DNA of 64,000 bases from Crambe crambe (GCA_963924555.1 OZ004586.1:8779634-8843633); one strand, 5' to 3'; positions 12,263-23,184 are shown, numbered from the stretch's first letter. Program-made: numbers and translations. The notes: generated by a model from the letters alone, not told the origin.

Positions 12263-12906
12263 GTTTGCCAATGATAGATCTTAATCTGGGAACAAACCAA
12301 CTGACAGAATAACACAGTTGTTGCTATGTCACTGCTAGCTGTCTCAGAAGGGGGGAAAGTGTTAGTTCTCCATGGTGTGATGTAATTACAGTCGACTGAA
12401 TGGCAACCTCTATGGCACTTTACTCTCTTTTAATGCCTGGGGTCAATGTTAAGAAGTAGTGCATAGCTGTAGAACGATAAAACTTTGTATTCCAGCTTAG
12501 ACTAACACCTGATTGCTGCTGATGCCTAATTGGCCTTGCCAGTTAGGTATCAGAAGAGTCAGGTTTGCTCTCTCCACTAAAGTGATCACTCGATCACGAT
12601 ACGAGGTAAACATTTTTTTTTTACCCAACAGTTGAAGCAAGGTGTAGAGAAGACACAGGAGATATCGTTCGGACTAGCTGACTAGTGGTGCGTAATTGGA
12701 TCCAAGCTGGCAGTTCCACTCATCTAGATTACCCCCTCCATAGCTTCGACATCATCTGGTAAGACCATATGAGTTATGTTACTTTTGCAACCGAATCACA
12801 TCTGTCACTTTTTAGCACAATAGAACAACTATGCCCAGCAATAACCCAACTTACAACAGCTGCAGTCTGACGTCCAAGTATCATAGTACAAGCCTCACAC
12901 TACAAA
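12263..12906. repeat. Copy B and inner left arm of palindrome (partner 13400-13768)
   Basis: From 12497 to 12906 the sequence is largely the reverse complement of 13400-13768, including AACACCTGATTGCTGCTGAT and CTTTTTAGCACAATAGAACA. The first part repeats copy A at 10386. The roughly 490-bp spacer at 12907-13399 continues weakly palindromic (AATGGGAACGAAGTA against TACGTTCCCATT). Confidence 0.65.
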
Positions 12907-13399
12907 TGGACGACACAATCACCACAGCAGGTGTAGTCAATGGGAACGAAGTAACACCTAGCTCTTGAGAAAGCTGCAGCTTTAGCTTCGAGTGCCCCTG
13001 TCAATCCAAGTTTGTATCCATTGTTCGTTCTTTCAAAACTGTAAATCCAGCCCAAGAAATACAAATTCTTATAATAAATAAAAATTGCCAATAATATTAT
13101 TGCATTAATTGGACCTCAGGCCCCAAAAGAGGACACATTGCACGCATAGGCCTATATGGTTTACACAGCTGCATATTCTCTATAGGGTCAGGTTTGGTAA
13201 GCCACTACAATTTAGCCAGAGCTCCTGTTCATATTGTTAACACTGTTTTGTCTCTTCAATACAGGTCAACTGTTGCTTGTCCTTGCAGCCACTTCTTTTG
13301 CTAGCTTCCAATGAATTCATTACAAGCATTCCTAGCAGCAGAATTAGTTAGTCACTACGTTCCCATTGGGTTTATGACACTTGCTGTGTTGTCTATTTG

Positions 13400-13768
13400 C
13401 AGTGTGAGGCTTGTACTATGATACTTGGACATCAGATATGCAGACTGCAGCTGTTGTAATTATTGCTGGGCATAGTTGTTCTATTATGCTAAAAAGTGTT
13501 GTAACATAACTCATAGTATGATCTTACCAGATAATGTAGAAGCTATGGAGGGGGTAATCTCTAGACAGTGGAACTGCCAGCTTGGATCCGATTACGCACC
13601 ACTAGTCAGCTAGTCTGGATGTAAAAAAAAGAAATGCTTTAATTGGCAATCAGTGTGCTGCAAGTTACCTCGTATGATCACTTTAGTGGAGAGAGAGCAA
13701 ACCTGACTCTTCTGGTACCTAACTGGCAAGGCCAATTAGGCATCAGCAGCAATCAGGTGTTAGTCCCG
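13400..13768. repeat. Inner right arm of the palindrome
   Basis: Reverse complement of 12497-12906 with point changes. It contains GTGAGGCTTGTACTATGATA and AACTGGCAAGGCCAATTAGG. Non-coding. Confidence 0.65.
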
Positions 13769-13969
13769 GACCAGATCATAATTATGCAGGACTACAATCA
13801 CTGATCACACGAAGAATTCCTATCCAGTATTCATTACACAATTATTTTTAACCTCGTGTTAACGGTCCTCATTGGTAGGTTCTCTCTGACACATTATATC
13901 GACATAATTATACATTGTATGTTCGTGTTCTGTCGAACTCTGCTCCTATATCCATGCTCTAGATCGATA

Positions 13970-14730
13970 CCACGGATGGGTTCAGGCCACGTTATTTCGA
14001 TTTGGCTCTAGCTTGTAATTACAATGGTATGTGATGCCCCACCTGTGCCGGAACACACAACTTAGCATTCCACACACTAATACAAGTTTCTGAAATGGTC
14101 AGATAGCACGTGGTTACCACAGGTCAGTCTCGGTCTGCAAATGTAAAGCACAAATTGACTGCAATAAAAACCTGCATCTATTCAGAAACGGCCTCAAGTT
14201 TACACAGATTTGATTGGACAACCAACTTGCAATCCTCACAATCTCATCCTCACTATGGGTTCCCCGAAGGAGACATATGATACCAAATTTCAATAATCAC
14301 ACCCATATTACCAAACTACTTCACTCGGGGGCCCATAAGGTGTATTAAAATTCAGGTCAAAGAATTATTCCTGCCAGCCGGTGAAAAAGGTGCTCGAATG
14401 CCACATTAAAGGATTTCCACGTGGCTATTCAAATACAATGGGCCCCATCAGAGTGGTATTGAACCCTGAATTGATATGCTATTGGCTACCCATATTGCAT
14501 CTAAGAAGATTACGAATCGGGATACCTGACTAAACCTTTGACCTCGAGCTCTTTGGTTTCCTTAGTGATCCCCTGCACTGCAAGCTGTGTGAGTCAGATG
14601 ATATGCCTATAGTGACGAGAATATACATGTCATGGTACAGCCAGGTGTTAATCTAAGCTTACATTAACCCCAGGCATTAAAAGTGCCATAGAGGTGGTTT
14701 TCGTTTGCGATTCAGGCACACACACCACGG
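13970..14730. repeat. Right arm of the inverted duplication of 10900-11490
   Basis: Reverse complement of the left arm, followed by an inverted piece of copy A (CCCAGGCATTAAAAGTGCCA, about 14667-14687). Non-coding. Confidence 0.6.
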
Positions 14731-14802
14731 AGAACTGACACTTTAAACTTTACCAGTTGGCAGCACACTGGTCAGTTATCACTCGATTACCCAACCCTGA
14801 GG

Positions 14803-15311
14803 GGCTGTTATGAATCAGTGGACCATTCCACTGGAATGGAATGGTGGAATGGAATACTGGAACACTTTTTTTTTGTTATTGTTTGTATGTGAGCAAACAA
14901 ATGTACCTATCCTTCACTCTCTCAGCCTATTCCCATGCCCTTCACTCCAGGTGCGTCCATTTCGTCATCCGCTCCCAGGGATACCTTTTTTCTCCTATGA
15001 TTATGCTTCATATCTGGATTCTTGCAAAAATATTCCAAGCCATTAAACGCCCACCATAGGACAAGGAATTGAGTGCCAGTCTTGATTACCACATTATTTC
15101 CTGTGTACGGGACTGCACAATTTGGAGATACCTAAAATTAATATATCATTTCCCAGCTCAGAAATACACACAAACAACTTCTTTTTTTACTGTGGAAGTC
15201 CAGCAACTCCTTTGGTCCCTTCCCTCTTGTATATTATAAATAAAAAATGAATTCCAGTATTCCATTCCACCATTCCATTCCAGTGGAATGGTCCACTGAT
15301 TCATAACGGCC
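14803..15311. mobile_element. 509-bp non-autonomous DNA transposon with 9-bp target duplication
   Basis: Perfect 56-bp inverted repeats (14807-14862 and 15252-15307; GTTATGAATCAGTGGACC at the outer side) sit inside slightly imperfect termini GGCTGTTATG / CATAACGGCC. The direct repeat ACCCTGAGG flanks the element at 14794-14802 and 15312-15320. The inverted repeat itself is built of GGAATGGAATGG-like words. A 9-bp duplication fits MULE-type transposition; 8 bp (hAT) is possible if one end base is shared. Open frames within are short and not convincing. Confidence 0.8.
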
Positions 15312-15339
15312 ACCCTGAGGCTTCTAGTCAAAGCACCGT

Positions 15340-15680
15340 CTTATCAACAGCATCAACACTATGTTGACCTCGAGGGAACAGTCAACCACCTGTTGACGAG
15401 CTGTTGAGGTTGCTAGTGTGCTGACCTTCACTCTACTATGCCATTTCTGTGATTAGCCAACAATATGAGATGGTAGAGGGGGGCTTTTCCCCCTCAAATC
15501 AAGTGTGGGCCTAATCTTTAGAAGGTGACAGTAATAAAGGTGACGATTAGGTTGAATTGCCTGGTCTCTAGATATCCGATCCCTTGGACCTTCCTACCGA
15601 GTTTCTCCTGTGGATTCCTGGACAAATGGTTATGACTCCTTAATGACCAAGGGCAATTGAATAAACATTACAGAGTCGTC
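15340..15680. repeat. Right arm of the inverted duplication of 11900-12245
   Basis: Reverse complement of the left arm with small indels, e.g. GAACAGTCAACCACCTGTTG and GGACAAATGGTTATGACTCC. Confidence 0.65.
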
Positions 15681-15994
15681 CTTTACAAAGTCTTATTGGG
15701 TGTAATAATTAGGACATGATGTGGCTGGGTGGTAACCTCTCAGGTCTTAATCCTGTTATTGCAGCAACAGTCTGTGGGTCTACATTTATGCCAATATGTA
15801 GAGATATGCTTCCTATTATGCTATGTTCCAATGCCAGAACCCCTGCCCTGTTATGCTTTTAAAAAATCGGTAAGAAAATTAATTGCAGCGAGAGAGCTGA
15901 CTCCCTCATTGAAATTTTATTATATATCTATGTCTACATACATGTTTATAATTCAATAGAATTAGTTCTCATAAAATTAGTTTATGAAACAAAC

Positions 15995-16044
15995 CACCAA
16001 CGTTTCGACCAGAAATACAGAATACTCTAGCCTTCATCAGGGTG
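15995..16044 (-). ncRNA. Hammerhead-like ribozyme motif (minus strand)
   Basis: On the - strand: CACC, core CTGATGA, a hairpin (GGCTAG paired with a GGTC-containing strand), GAA, palindromic ACGT, T and GGTG. CACC/GGTG forms helix I. One extra A after the CTGATGA core is atypical. Same class as 38156-38196. Confidence 0.45.
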
Positions 16045-16194
16045 ATACAAAAAATGCACACAGAAACGTCCTTATATAGCTACGCTCCTAGACAACGCAC
16101 ATGCATACGCCTATGGATATTATATTATAGCATGCCAATACCTGAAGTCATAAACACTATTTCCCTAAGGCTTTATTATTATTATTTTTTGTAT

Positions 16195-16236
16195 CACCCT
16201 GATGAAGGCTAGAGTATTCTGGTCGAAACGTTGGTG
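16195..16236 (+). ncRNA. Hammerhead-like ribozyme motif (plus strand)
   Basis: CACC at 16195-16198, CTGATGA at 16199-16205, helix II of GGCTAG with CTGGTC, GAAACGTT at 16225-16232 and GGTG at 16233-16236. It is the inverted partner of the motif at 15995-16044 with a shorter helix II loop. Confidence 0.45.
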
Positions 16237-16349
16237 GTTTGTTTCATAAGCTAATTTTATGAGAACTAATTCTATTGAATTTTTATCATGCTAGCTGAGA
16301 ATAATAAGCAGATGTTTATAATTGCTTTGTACATCGCTCTGTAGGCACT

Positions 16350-16680
16350 AGACGTGCTTTGTGGCGAGTACTTGCATGCAGCTGCCTGCCACTTACACAA
16401 CTCTGACAGCAAAGCACATCAGTTTCTACAGCAGATTGTACTTTGTGGTAAGTACTTGCATGCAGCACCTGCCACTTACATGACTCAACAGCAAAGCACA
16501 AATCGACTACCAGTTTCTACAGCGGATTGTACTTTGTGGTAAGTACTTACATGCAGCTGCCTGCCACTTACATGAATCAACAGCAGATCAGAGCACAAAT
16601 CAACTATCAGTTTCTACAGCGGATTGTACTTTGAGGTAAGCATTACAGTTTCCTATGTATGCAGCTGCCTGCCACTTACA
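16350..16680. repeat. ~90-bp tandem repeat, about 3.5 copies
   Basis: A unit containing CTTTGTGGTAAGTACTTGCA, CTGCCTGCCACTTACATGA and CAGTTTCTACAGC is repeated from about 16350 to 16680. No coding role apparent. Confidence 0.7.
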
Positions 16681-16834
16681 TATGAAACTCACATGGAAAT
16701 CTTCTGTGACTGAAATGTACATTGCCCTAGTTGATAAATTGCAGCCTCATTTAGTGTTCCTTCAGAGTTAGTTTGCTGGAACATTTAATAGAGAAAAGCA
16801 GCAATAATATTCATAATATCAGATATAGGTTTAT

Positions 16835-17640
16835 CCAAATAATGTGGCCTGAACTCGTCCATTATGTCACCGATATTCCATCCGTGCTGGTGGGTTTGCC
16901 CATAATTATAACGGGTGACATAATGGATGGCATTATATTGATTTACCCCAACTTAGCATTCCACATAATAATCTTATGCTCTGCAGAAAGGTTGGATAGT
17001 GGTTACTACAGGTCGTGTCTTGTCTGCAAGTCGGTTGTCCAAATGTAAAGCACAATAAAAACTTGTAGTCCTCTCAATCTCGTCCTCGCTATGGGTTCCC
17101 ATGCTTATCGTACCTAATTTCAATAATCACACCCACGTTACCAAACTACGTATTAAAATTCACATCGATTGATGATTCCTGCCAGCCAGTGAAAACTTGC
17201 TTTAAAGGATTTTGATGGCTATTCAAATACAATGGGTGGTATCCTGAATTGATATGCCCATAATTATTGCTGACTATATGCCTATAGTGATGACAATATT
17301 CATGTGGTTTTCATTTTCAGGTCAGTCCACTAAAGTGGCTTCAGTTGTAATTATATCACTAATTATCAGTCACATTTCCATACACTGCAAACCAAGTATA
17401 CTGGCATAGCCTTCTAGAGAGGAAAAGGGAATCAGTTTACTATACACGTGATTTGCTAGAAATCGTTATCACTTGATTAGCCGCTTCTAGTCAAGATACT
17501 GTCTTATCGACAGCATACAGCTCATCATGGGAACAGTCAACCACCTGTTGATGAGCTGTTGAGATATGGCCATTTCTGCAATTAGCCAGATGGTAGCCCT
17601 CAAATCAATACTTCAGTAATAAAGGTGATGAGGCAGCAGT
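16835..17640. repeat. Deleted derivative of the 11-15 kb repeat family
   Basis: Pieces of the same repeats occur in shortened form: AATAATGTGGCCTGAACTCG (about 16838), ATTCAAATACAATGGG (about 17220) and GGAACAGTCAACCACCTGTT (about 17530). Non-coding. Confidence 0.5.
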
Positions 17641-18400
17641 GACAGCATTGTTTGTTGGTTAGCCTTGTCTGTGGCTGACTATAGCAACAGATTTGTATTG
17701 TTGTGTTTGTATTCAGACCTGTGTTAGAGGTCAAATATGAACCTCCCATTCAAACCTGGTGTCTATTGAAAGAAAGGCTACTCTCCATTTTTTAAGCAAA
17801 GTACAGACGTGTCTGCCAATGTTGTCGCTGCCAATTTAGAGGAAACCAAATCAAATTTGAGATTACCGTCACGGTAATTCACTTATTTCTCTCAAGTATT
17901 AATCTGTGATTCGAGTACAAAGCACCTTAAATTTTAACCACATTTCCATGGGAGCCCTCCTCCCTATGACTGAAATCCCCCAACTGTCCTAGTACAGAAT
18001 CGTAGGCATCAGTTAAGCAGCCTCGTCACATGCGCCTATCACAAGAGATGGTGCCTACCTCAAAATTGTCCACTACTTTATAAGGTTAAGGAACACGCCA
18101 CTTGACTTGTACCAAATCTATCATCAATACAATCCTCACCGTGGGTATACCCCGAAGGAGACATGTCAAAAATAGCATCCATCGTAGTAGCTGGCAGCGC
18201 TCCAGTTCAAAGGAAGCTCTTCAGTCCTTAAGCTGGCTTGCCTGTGAGGGGATAAAATTTACTAGTACTTGGCAACAGTGAAGGTCAAAGGTCATGCCAG
18301 ACATATTAAAGGGTGGGGCTTTATGCTATAAAAGCAGGCTGCTTGGCCCGCGCCCAGAGCGGCGCTGCTGGAGATCTCAGCTCCGAGTCTTGAACAAGCC
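17641..18400. other. Intergenic with scattered repeat fragments
   Basis: No gene recognised. CCCCGAAGGAGACAT at about 18150 also occurs near 14260, so part of the stretch belongs to the same repeat family. Confidence 0.4.
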
Positions 18401-18403
18401 ATA

Positions 18404-18554
18404 CAGTAGATTTCAGGTTGCTTGACATTAGTACTGCAGCCACCGAGGTCACATGGACCAATCAGATTTGCAGGCAATGATGTTAGCATGAATCTGATTG
18501 GTCCATGTGACCTTGCTGACTGAAGTACTGTGTCAAGCAACCTGCAAACCACTG
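18404..18554. mobile_element. 151-bp TA-flanked MITE (Tc1/mariner-type)
   Basis: The ends read CAGTAGATTTCAGGTTGC and its imperfect reverse complement, flanked by TA at 18402-18403 and 18555-18556. The ~65-bp arms surround a 20-bp spacer. The 86-codon open frame across it on the - strand is incidental. Confidence 0.75.
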
Positions 18555-18636
18555 TAGATATACTACACGGAACGGGATTGGAAACCGCTCACGTGATCAT
18601 AGATTAACCCGTGCCATCCGTGTTTGCCGGTAAAGT

Positions 18637-18648
18637 TTTGGCGGGAAA
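18637..18648 (+). promoter_or_regulatory. E2F-like site and AT-rich start region upstream of the 18.67 kb gene
   Basis: TTTGGCGGGAAA at 18637-18648 matches an E2F-type site and is followed by ATATAAAATATG. It lies about 20 bp before the predicted ATG at 18665. Seen as a motif only. Confidence 0.3.
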
Positions 18649-18664
18649 ATATAAAATATGAGCT

Positions 18665-19764
18665 ATGGCTACAAAGATTCCAGGAAAGGATAAAACACCA
18701 AGAGGTACTATATAGCTATCTAGCATAGCTGATACCTATATACACCTATCTAGAGTATGTGAGGGAAGCAATATCTAGAGTTCTCACTGATGAAGGATTT
18801 AGCCTTCCTTCACCACATGCCAGAAGTGCCCGTGACTGTGCTGAAAAGCTCCTTGAGTGGATTTCAGATTCAGGTAATCAAGTCTCTGCAAATATTTTCA
18901 GTGAAGAGCTTGTGTCTAAACTTGAAGGATGTTTTCATACCACAAAGAGCATGAGAGTACAAAGAGAGAGAATGTGGGAGAATTATTATAAGTTGCGCTC
19001 AAGGGATGATTTTAAAAGCATGTGGAGCAAGTTCCTACATGATAGCATTGCTATACAAGCATCCCCCATATTTTTCCAATTTATAACTGATGAGGCTATG
19101 AAAAAAATGATAAAATTACATTTTCCACTGAAGTCAATACACAGTGAAGAAGAAGTGGCCCCATTGGATTATCTAGAAGCTAACGCTTTGAGATACATGG
19201 CTGGATGTTGTCCGATCTCTAAGGAAAAAAATCAAAGATTCTGCCCACCCACTGAAGAAAGAAGTTTTATTATGTCTAAAAGACCTTGAAGAAGATGTAG
19301 GTAAGACTGTATAATGCCTTATGTATGTGTATTATGCTTAATTATTTCAAAGGAAGTGTAAATATCGACCACACTTCAGAAGAGTGGACAGATGCCATCG
19401 ATAGAGGAGGGCTGATTCATGTGAACGATATGTTATACATGTTTTTAATGCCATGGAAGAGGAAGTTCGAAGAAATATCAATGAAAAGATTGCTAGTGAG
19501 GATGAGGGAGTAAAGGAGACTATTATACAGAAAATAAATGACAATGAAGATGCTACATTTTACTGGTCTTTATTAGCTGTGAACTGGGAAACAAAGGAGG
19601 CTACTACATTACGAGAATTTATAACCAGACATTGGGTTACCATTCGTGGGTTTTCAAATGCAAGCGCATGTATGGAAAAATATAAGCAGAGGAATAAAAA
19701 AACCACACAAAAGTCAAAGGGACTAAGGAAAAATTTAATAACTGGAGAAAAATCTAATGAATAA
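18665..19764 (+). pseudogene. Transposon-associated hypothetical gene, three exons, two frameshifts
   Basis: Exon 1, 18665-18704, starts MATKIPGKDKTPR. A GT-AG intron (18705-18753) joins in frame to EYVREAISRVL. Exon 2 runs to 19300, a second GT-AG intron covers 19301-19352, and exon 3 continues GSVNIDHTSEEWTDAIDRGG and ends at 19764. Two lesions are visible. The frame shifts after ALRYMAG near 19205; VVRSLRKKI follows in another frame, consistent with a 2-bp loss. A 1-bp loss in the T-run near 19445 separates LYMF from the MEEEVRRN frame. Motifs ALRYMAG, DRGG, and TIRGF followed by a basic KYKQRNKKTTQKSKGLRK tail recur in multicopy invertebrate proteins that I associate with DNA transposons; I cannot name the family. 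The gene is convergent with the P-like exons, only about 23 bp away. Confidence 0.55.
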
Positions 19765-19787
19765 TAGGAATGTACATATGTGTATTA

Positions 19788-20497
19788 TTATAAATCCTTA
19801 TCTTTCATAGTATTAGTAGTTGGTCTCTTCCTTTTTGGGAGAGGAGTACAAAAATCATAAGGCATGGCTGAAGTGGAACCACGGCAATTGCCCCGCACAG
19901 GAGCACGACAAAATGAATCCACTACCCTGAGAGCCTGAGTATTTTGATAATATTCCAATACATTTGGATTATCACTTGTGCCACCCCGTTGTCGTTGGCA
20001 CCCAAAAAAGTTTTCAAGGGGGTCTTGACATATATTCATGCTGAGGAAAGCCAAGTTTTGGTCCTTGACTTCAGGTAGGGAGAAAAGAAATTTCACCAAG
20101 CCTACAAAGGACTTAGCTATAATGATAAAAAAGTACTTTTAAAAATAAGGTAATAGCTAGGTACAATGTTTACCTGTCATCCGAAGACCTGAACGAGTTT
20201 CAGCACTCAACAGCATGCGCTCTTGTTGTGCCTTCTCATTTTTGTACCCTTCACGGGAACCAACACTTTTTTCCCACTCGTCCAAATATGGCAAAAATAC
20301 TTCTTCTAGCCACTATCAAATTAAGAAAGCCACAGATTCTATATTGAGCACACCAACTACTACACTTACCGCCAATCTGAAATCATCTGCTCTTCGATAT
20401 GGATGCTGAAATCTCTTGCGTTTCTTGGTGCCATTGGTAAAGTTGTGCTGGTAAGTTAAGCTTCGTTTCCTTTTAAAGTGTAATGGCTCTTCTTTGG
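19788..20497 (-). pseudogene. P-element/THAP9-like transposase, C-terminal exons only
   Basis: Three exons join cleanly on the - strand: about 20497-20370, a 57-bp GT-AG intron (20313-20369), 20312-20174, a GT-AG intron (20117-20173), and 20116-19788. The joined protein reads PYRRADDFRLA-WLEEVFLPYLDEWEKSV, then MLLSAETRSGLRMTAKSF and CQDPLENFFGCQRQRGG followed by DNPN. The blocks 'LSxxTxxGLxxTxxS' and 'QDPLENFFGxxRxxGGxxDNP' are hallmarks of the C-terminal half of P-element and THAP9 transposases. The THAP DNA-binding domain and the first catalytic half are missing upstream, where the repetitive arm at 20463-21400 begins. The reading frame of what remains is intact. Confidence 0.7.
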
Positions 20498-21400
20498 CTG
20501 TCAAAACTGGTCACATCTATTGCCAGCTACTCTTGAATTAAAATATTTCATTGTGTAGTAGCTGTCACTTGGTCTCCCTCCCGCTTCTGCTCCTCGTCCT
20601 GTCGTCAGTCTCCTGACCCGTAAGTGTTCAACCGTAGCTAGATAGAACAAGTTCCACACCGCAACTAACTTTCGAAACCTGTCACCTTTGAGATTTATTG
20701 CTAGCTACTCTTAATTGAATTATTTCCATGCAGTCGGTCTTCCTCCCACTCCCGTTTGCTGCCTGCTGTGGGACTGTTCCCTCCTCGGCTTGTTCCTGTC
20801 GTCAGCTGTAAGTGTTCGACCTTAGCTAGATAGAACAAGCTACACTCTATTGCTAGCTACTCTTGAATTGAAGTATTTCTATGCAGTCGGTCTTCCTCCC
20901 ACTCCTGTTTGCTGCCTGCTGTTGGACTGTTCCCTCCTCGGCTTGTTCCTGTCGTCAGTCTCCTGACCCGTAAGTGTTCAACTGTAGCTAGATAGAACAA
21001 GCTACACACCGCAGCTAACGTCCAAAACCTGTCTCCTTTGAGATTTATTGCCAGCCACTCTTGAATTGAAATATTTCTATTATGTAATAGCAGTTAGTCT
21101 TCCTCCCACTCCCTTTTGCTGTCTGCTGTGGGACTGTTCCCTCCCTGTCCTCAAGTGTTTAACTGTAGCAAGCTACACACATTCAAGTCTATATTTATTG
21201 CTAGCTACTCTCGAATTGAAATATTTTATTGTGTAATAGCTGTCGGTACTCTCTCCCGCTCCTGTTTGCCTGCTGCCCGCTGTGAGACTGTTCCCTCGTC
21301 TGCTTGTTTCTGTTCCTTCTTACCCGTAAATCCATCAATTGTGGGAGGTGCCAACGAAGTGGTTGAATTCCAGCCCTCATACTAAGTAAGGTCAACTGAG
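20463..21400. mobile_element. Right arm of the inverted-repeat element (partner 8886-10200)
   Basis: Reverse complement of parts of 8886-10200. Tandem units of about 150-190 bp each contain TTGCTAGCTACTCTTGAATTG-like sequence (near 20519, 20698, 20857, 21047 and 21197) and TGGGACTGTTCCCTCCTCGG. The arm abuts and slightly overlaps the first P-like exon. Confidence 0.55.
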
Positions 21401-21730
21401 GAATACTCTGCTCTACTTAACCTCTCACGCGGTTGTGGCCTTCTTGGGTGTTTCTCTGGCACTCTGCGAGCCCTTTCTAGCTGGTTGGCCTCCGTGTCCA
21501 TTAGCTGTCCCCCAAAGTGTGAGAAAGAGCCCAAAGGGGGAGGAGGCTTTCAGTGGTCATCGACCTCGAATGAGCAAATTGTGGGTGCAGTGTCCAAAGG
21601 AACGCTCTAATTAAAAGAGCTAACCAAAATGTGACCCAGTAAAAATGACCCCCCCTCCATATAGTTGAAAACTCGTTATGTATGTATTGTCTTGACGCAG
21701 CATGTTACTCCTCGATTATTACTTGCAGAA
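21401..21730. other. Upstream region of kinase-like paralogue B
   Basis: Unique-looking sequence, no repeat or promoter motif recognised. A TTGCAG just before the ATG could be a 3' splice site of an upstream non-coding exon. Confidence 0.35.
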
Positions 21731-23184
21731 ATGGAAGACTTTCACAGTTTTCTGAGCAGTATACCTAGTGGCCTCGAAGCGTGGACATCATGGACAAAGT
21801 CCTCGTTTGCATCCGTCCGCCCGAAACCTAATGCCACGGACTCCTCAGTCTCACAGCGTACTGCTAACACCCTGAGTTTACTCAACATCGTAATGCCGTA
21901 TAGCTACCCATGTGCATATCACCTGTCAAATGTCATTGGCAGTGTCGACGACGGGCACGGGGACTCGTGTGAAGCATTGAAAACGTGGATAAACAGAAAG
22001 GCCAACATCCGCAACAACCTAGAGATACGAACTGGAAAAAGCCTCGGAGAACCTACATCTGACGATCCTCTTTGGATCTCGTCGTCAAAGTATCCGGATG
22101 TGGCTTGGTACAGAAATGAAGTTTTTTTACAGTTTGAAGTAGTTTCCAACTACAACTTGGAAAAGACGATCAACAAGATGTGCCTGGGGCTAGTTGATCA
22201 GCTTCGTTCATGGAAGAACCGGCGGTCCAGTGTTTATTCCGTTACGGGATTTGTATTTCCTGTCTATAAAAGCGACAAGACCGTCGAGGCGTGTGGACGA
22301 TGTGTCCACAGGGTGGATTTGTGTTGGAACGACAGTGAATTTCAGTATACTGTTGATGTGACCCCACTCGAATCGTCACAAGTTTGGGATAACGTTATCC
22401 GAGTAGCGGGTGATCAGAGGACACAGCTGAGCAACCTACCAGGCACAAACAACCACTTTATGTTGCCAATGACTGAACAATACATCAAGGACAATTTCGG
22501 CTTTAGGGCAATGCAGGTCAAGTCGGGTGAATCTGTGGTTATATTGGACGACGAACATGCATACAAACGCATCCTTAACTCTAGAGCGATCCACAGGTTG
22601 AGTTGTCTGAAAGAGATGCAGATATCATTTTCATCGTACAAGGCTTGTGCACTTCCATGCAGTTATTATGGATCCGGCTTCTTTGCGTTTGAGAGGTACA
22701 ACCGGCCATTGACCGTCGATGAGATTACACGCAGCAGCAGCGATAAACACGCTTTCATAACGTCTGTGATCAAGTCCCTGAAAGTTCTGCACGACGAGGC
22801 TCGTATTGCCCACCTGGACATCAGAATCGAAAACGTATGCTGGGACAACGATCAGCGTGCCGTCTTTGTAGACCTGGACCGAAGCGAACACGTTGACTGT
22901 CCGGCAAAGGAATGTGTCGGTAAGTACGGGAAATCTCTGATGTATCAACTTCCCAAAGCCGATTGGACAGCAGAAAACGTCGATTACTGCCAAATCGCTA
23001 TAATGATTGGTAGGATCGAAGGGAACGTGGATCCTCACGTTGTTCCACCAAACCTGGCTCATCCATTCATGGAAACGTTGTACGTCGAAGGTAAGTTGAC
23101 ACTCTGTTTGGAATTATCGTTGACACTCCTTTACGTACAGGTAAATATGACGAAGATTTACACGAACTGTGGAAATCAGAATGA
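21731..23184 (+). CDS. Two-domain protein: PD-(D/E)XK-like region plus protein kinase-like domain (paralogue B)
   Basis: Predicted 467-aa protein. Exon 1 is 21731-23090, a 50-bp GT-AG intron is 23091-23140, and exon 2 is 23141-23184, giving a C-terminus VEGKYDEDLHELWKSE that aligns with paralogue A. I start at MEDFHSF because upstream codons follow a possible acceptor site. Domain order matches A: KYPDV (PD 122-123), QFEV (134-137), GLVDQ, VTGFVFP, RVDLCWND (about 194-201), then SGESVV, Lys279 (AYK), HLDIRIEN (361-368) and DLD (381-383) in place of DFG. All kinase catalytic-loop residues (H, D, N) are present. Overall similarity to A is moderate, so the duplication is old or the two arrived separately. 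Base composition is more GC-rich than the neighbouring repeats, as expected for a maintained gene. Function unknown. Confidence 0.75.

Larger units (their letters stand above)
15950..16285. mobile_element. Inverted pair of Penelope-like 5' fragments carrying hammerhead-like motifs
   Basis: Two copies of a short terminus face each other. The left reads AATTCAATAGAATTAGTTCT then CCACCAACGTTTCGACC (-). The right is its reverse complement (+), ending near 16280. Each contains CACC-CTGATGA, then GAAACGTT-GGTG, the same grammar as the ribozyme-like motif in the telomeric PLEs. Inverted 5' fragments are common among Penelope-like elements. About 150 bp separates the copies. Confidence 0.55.

Noticed and set aside
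18292-18552. 86-aa open frame on -
   Set aside because: Lies across a TA-flanked hairpin MITE; no family features.
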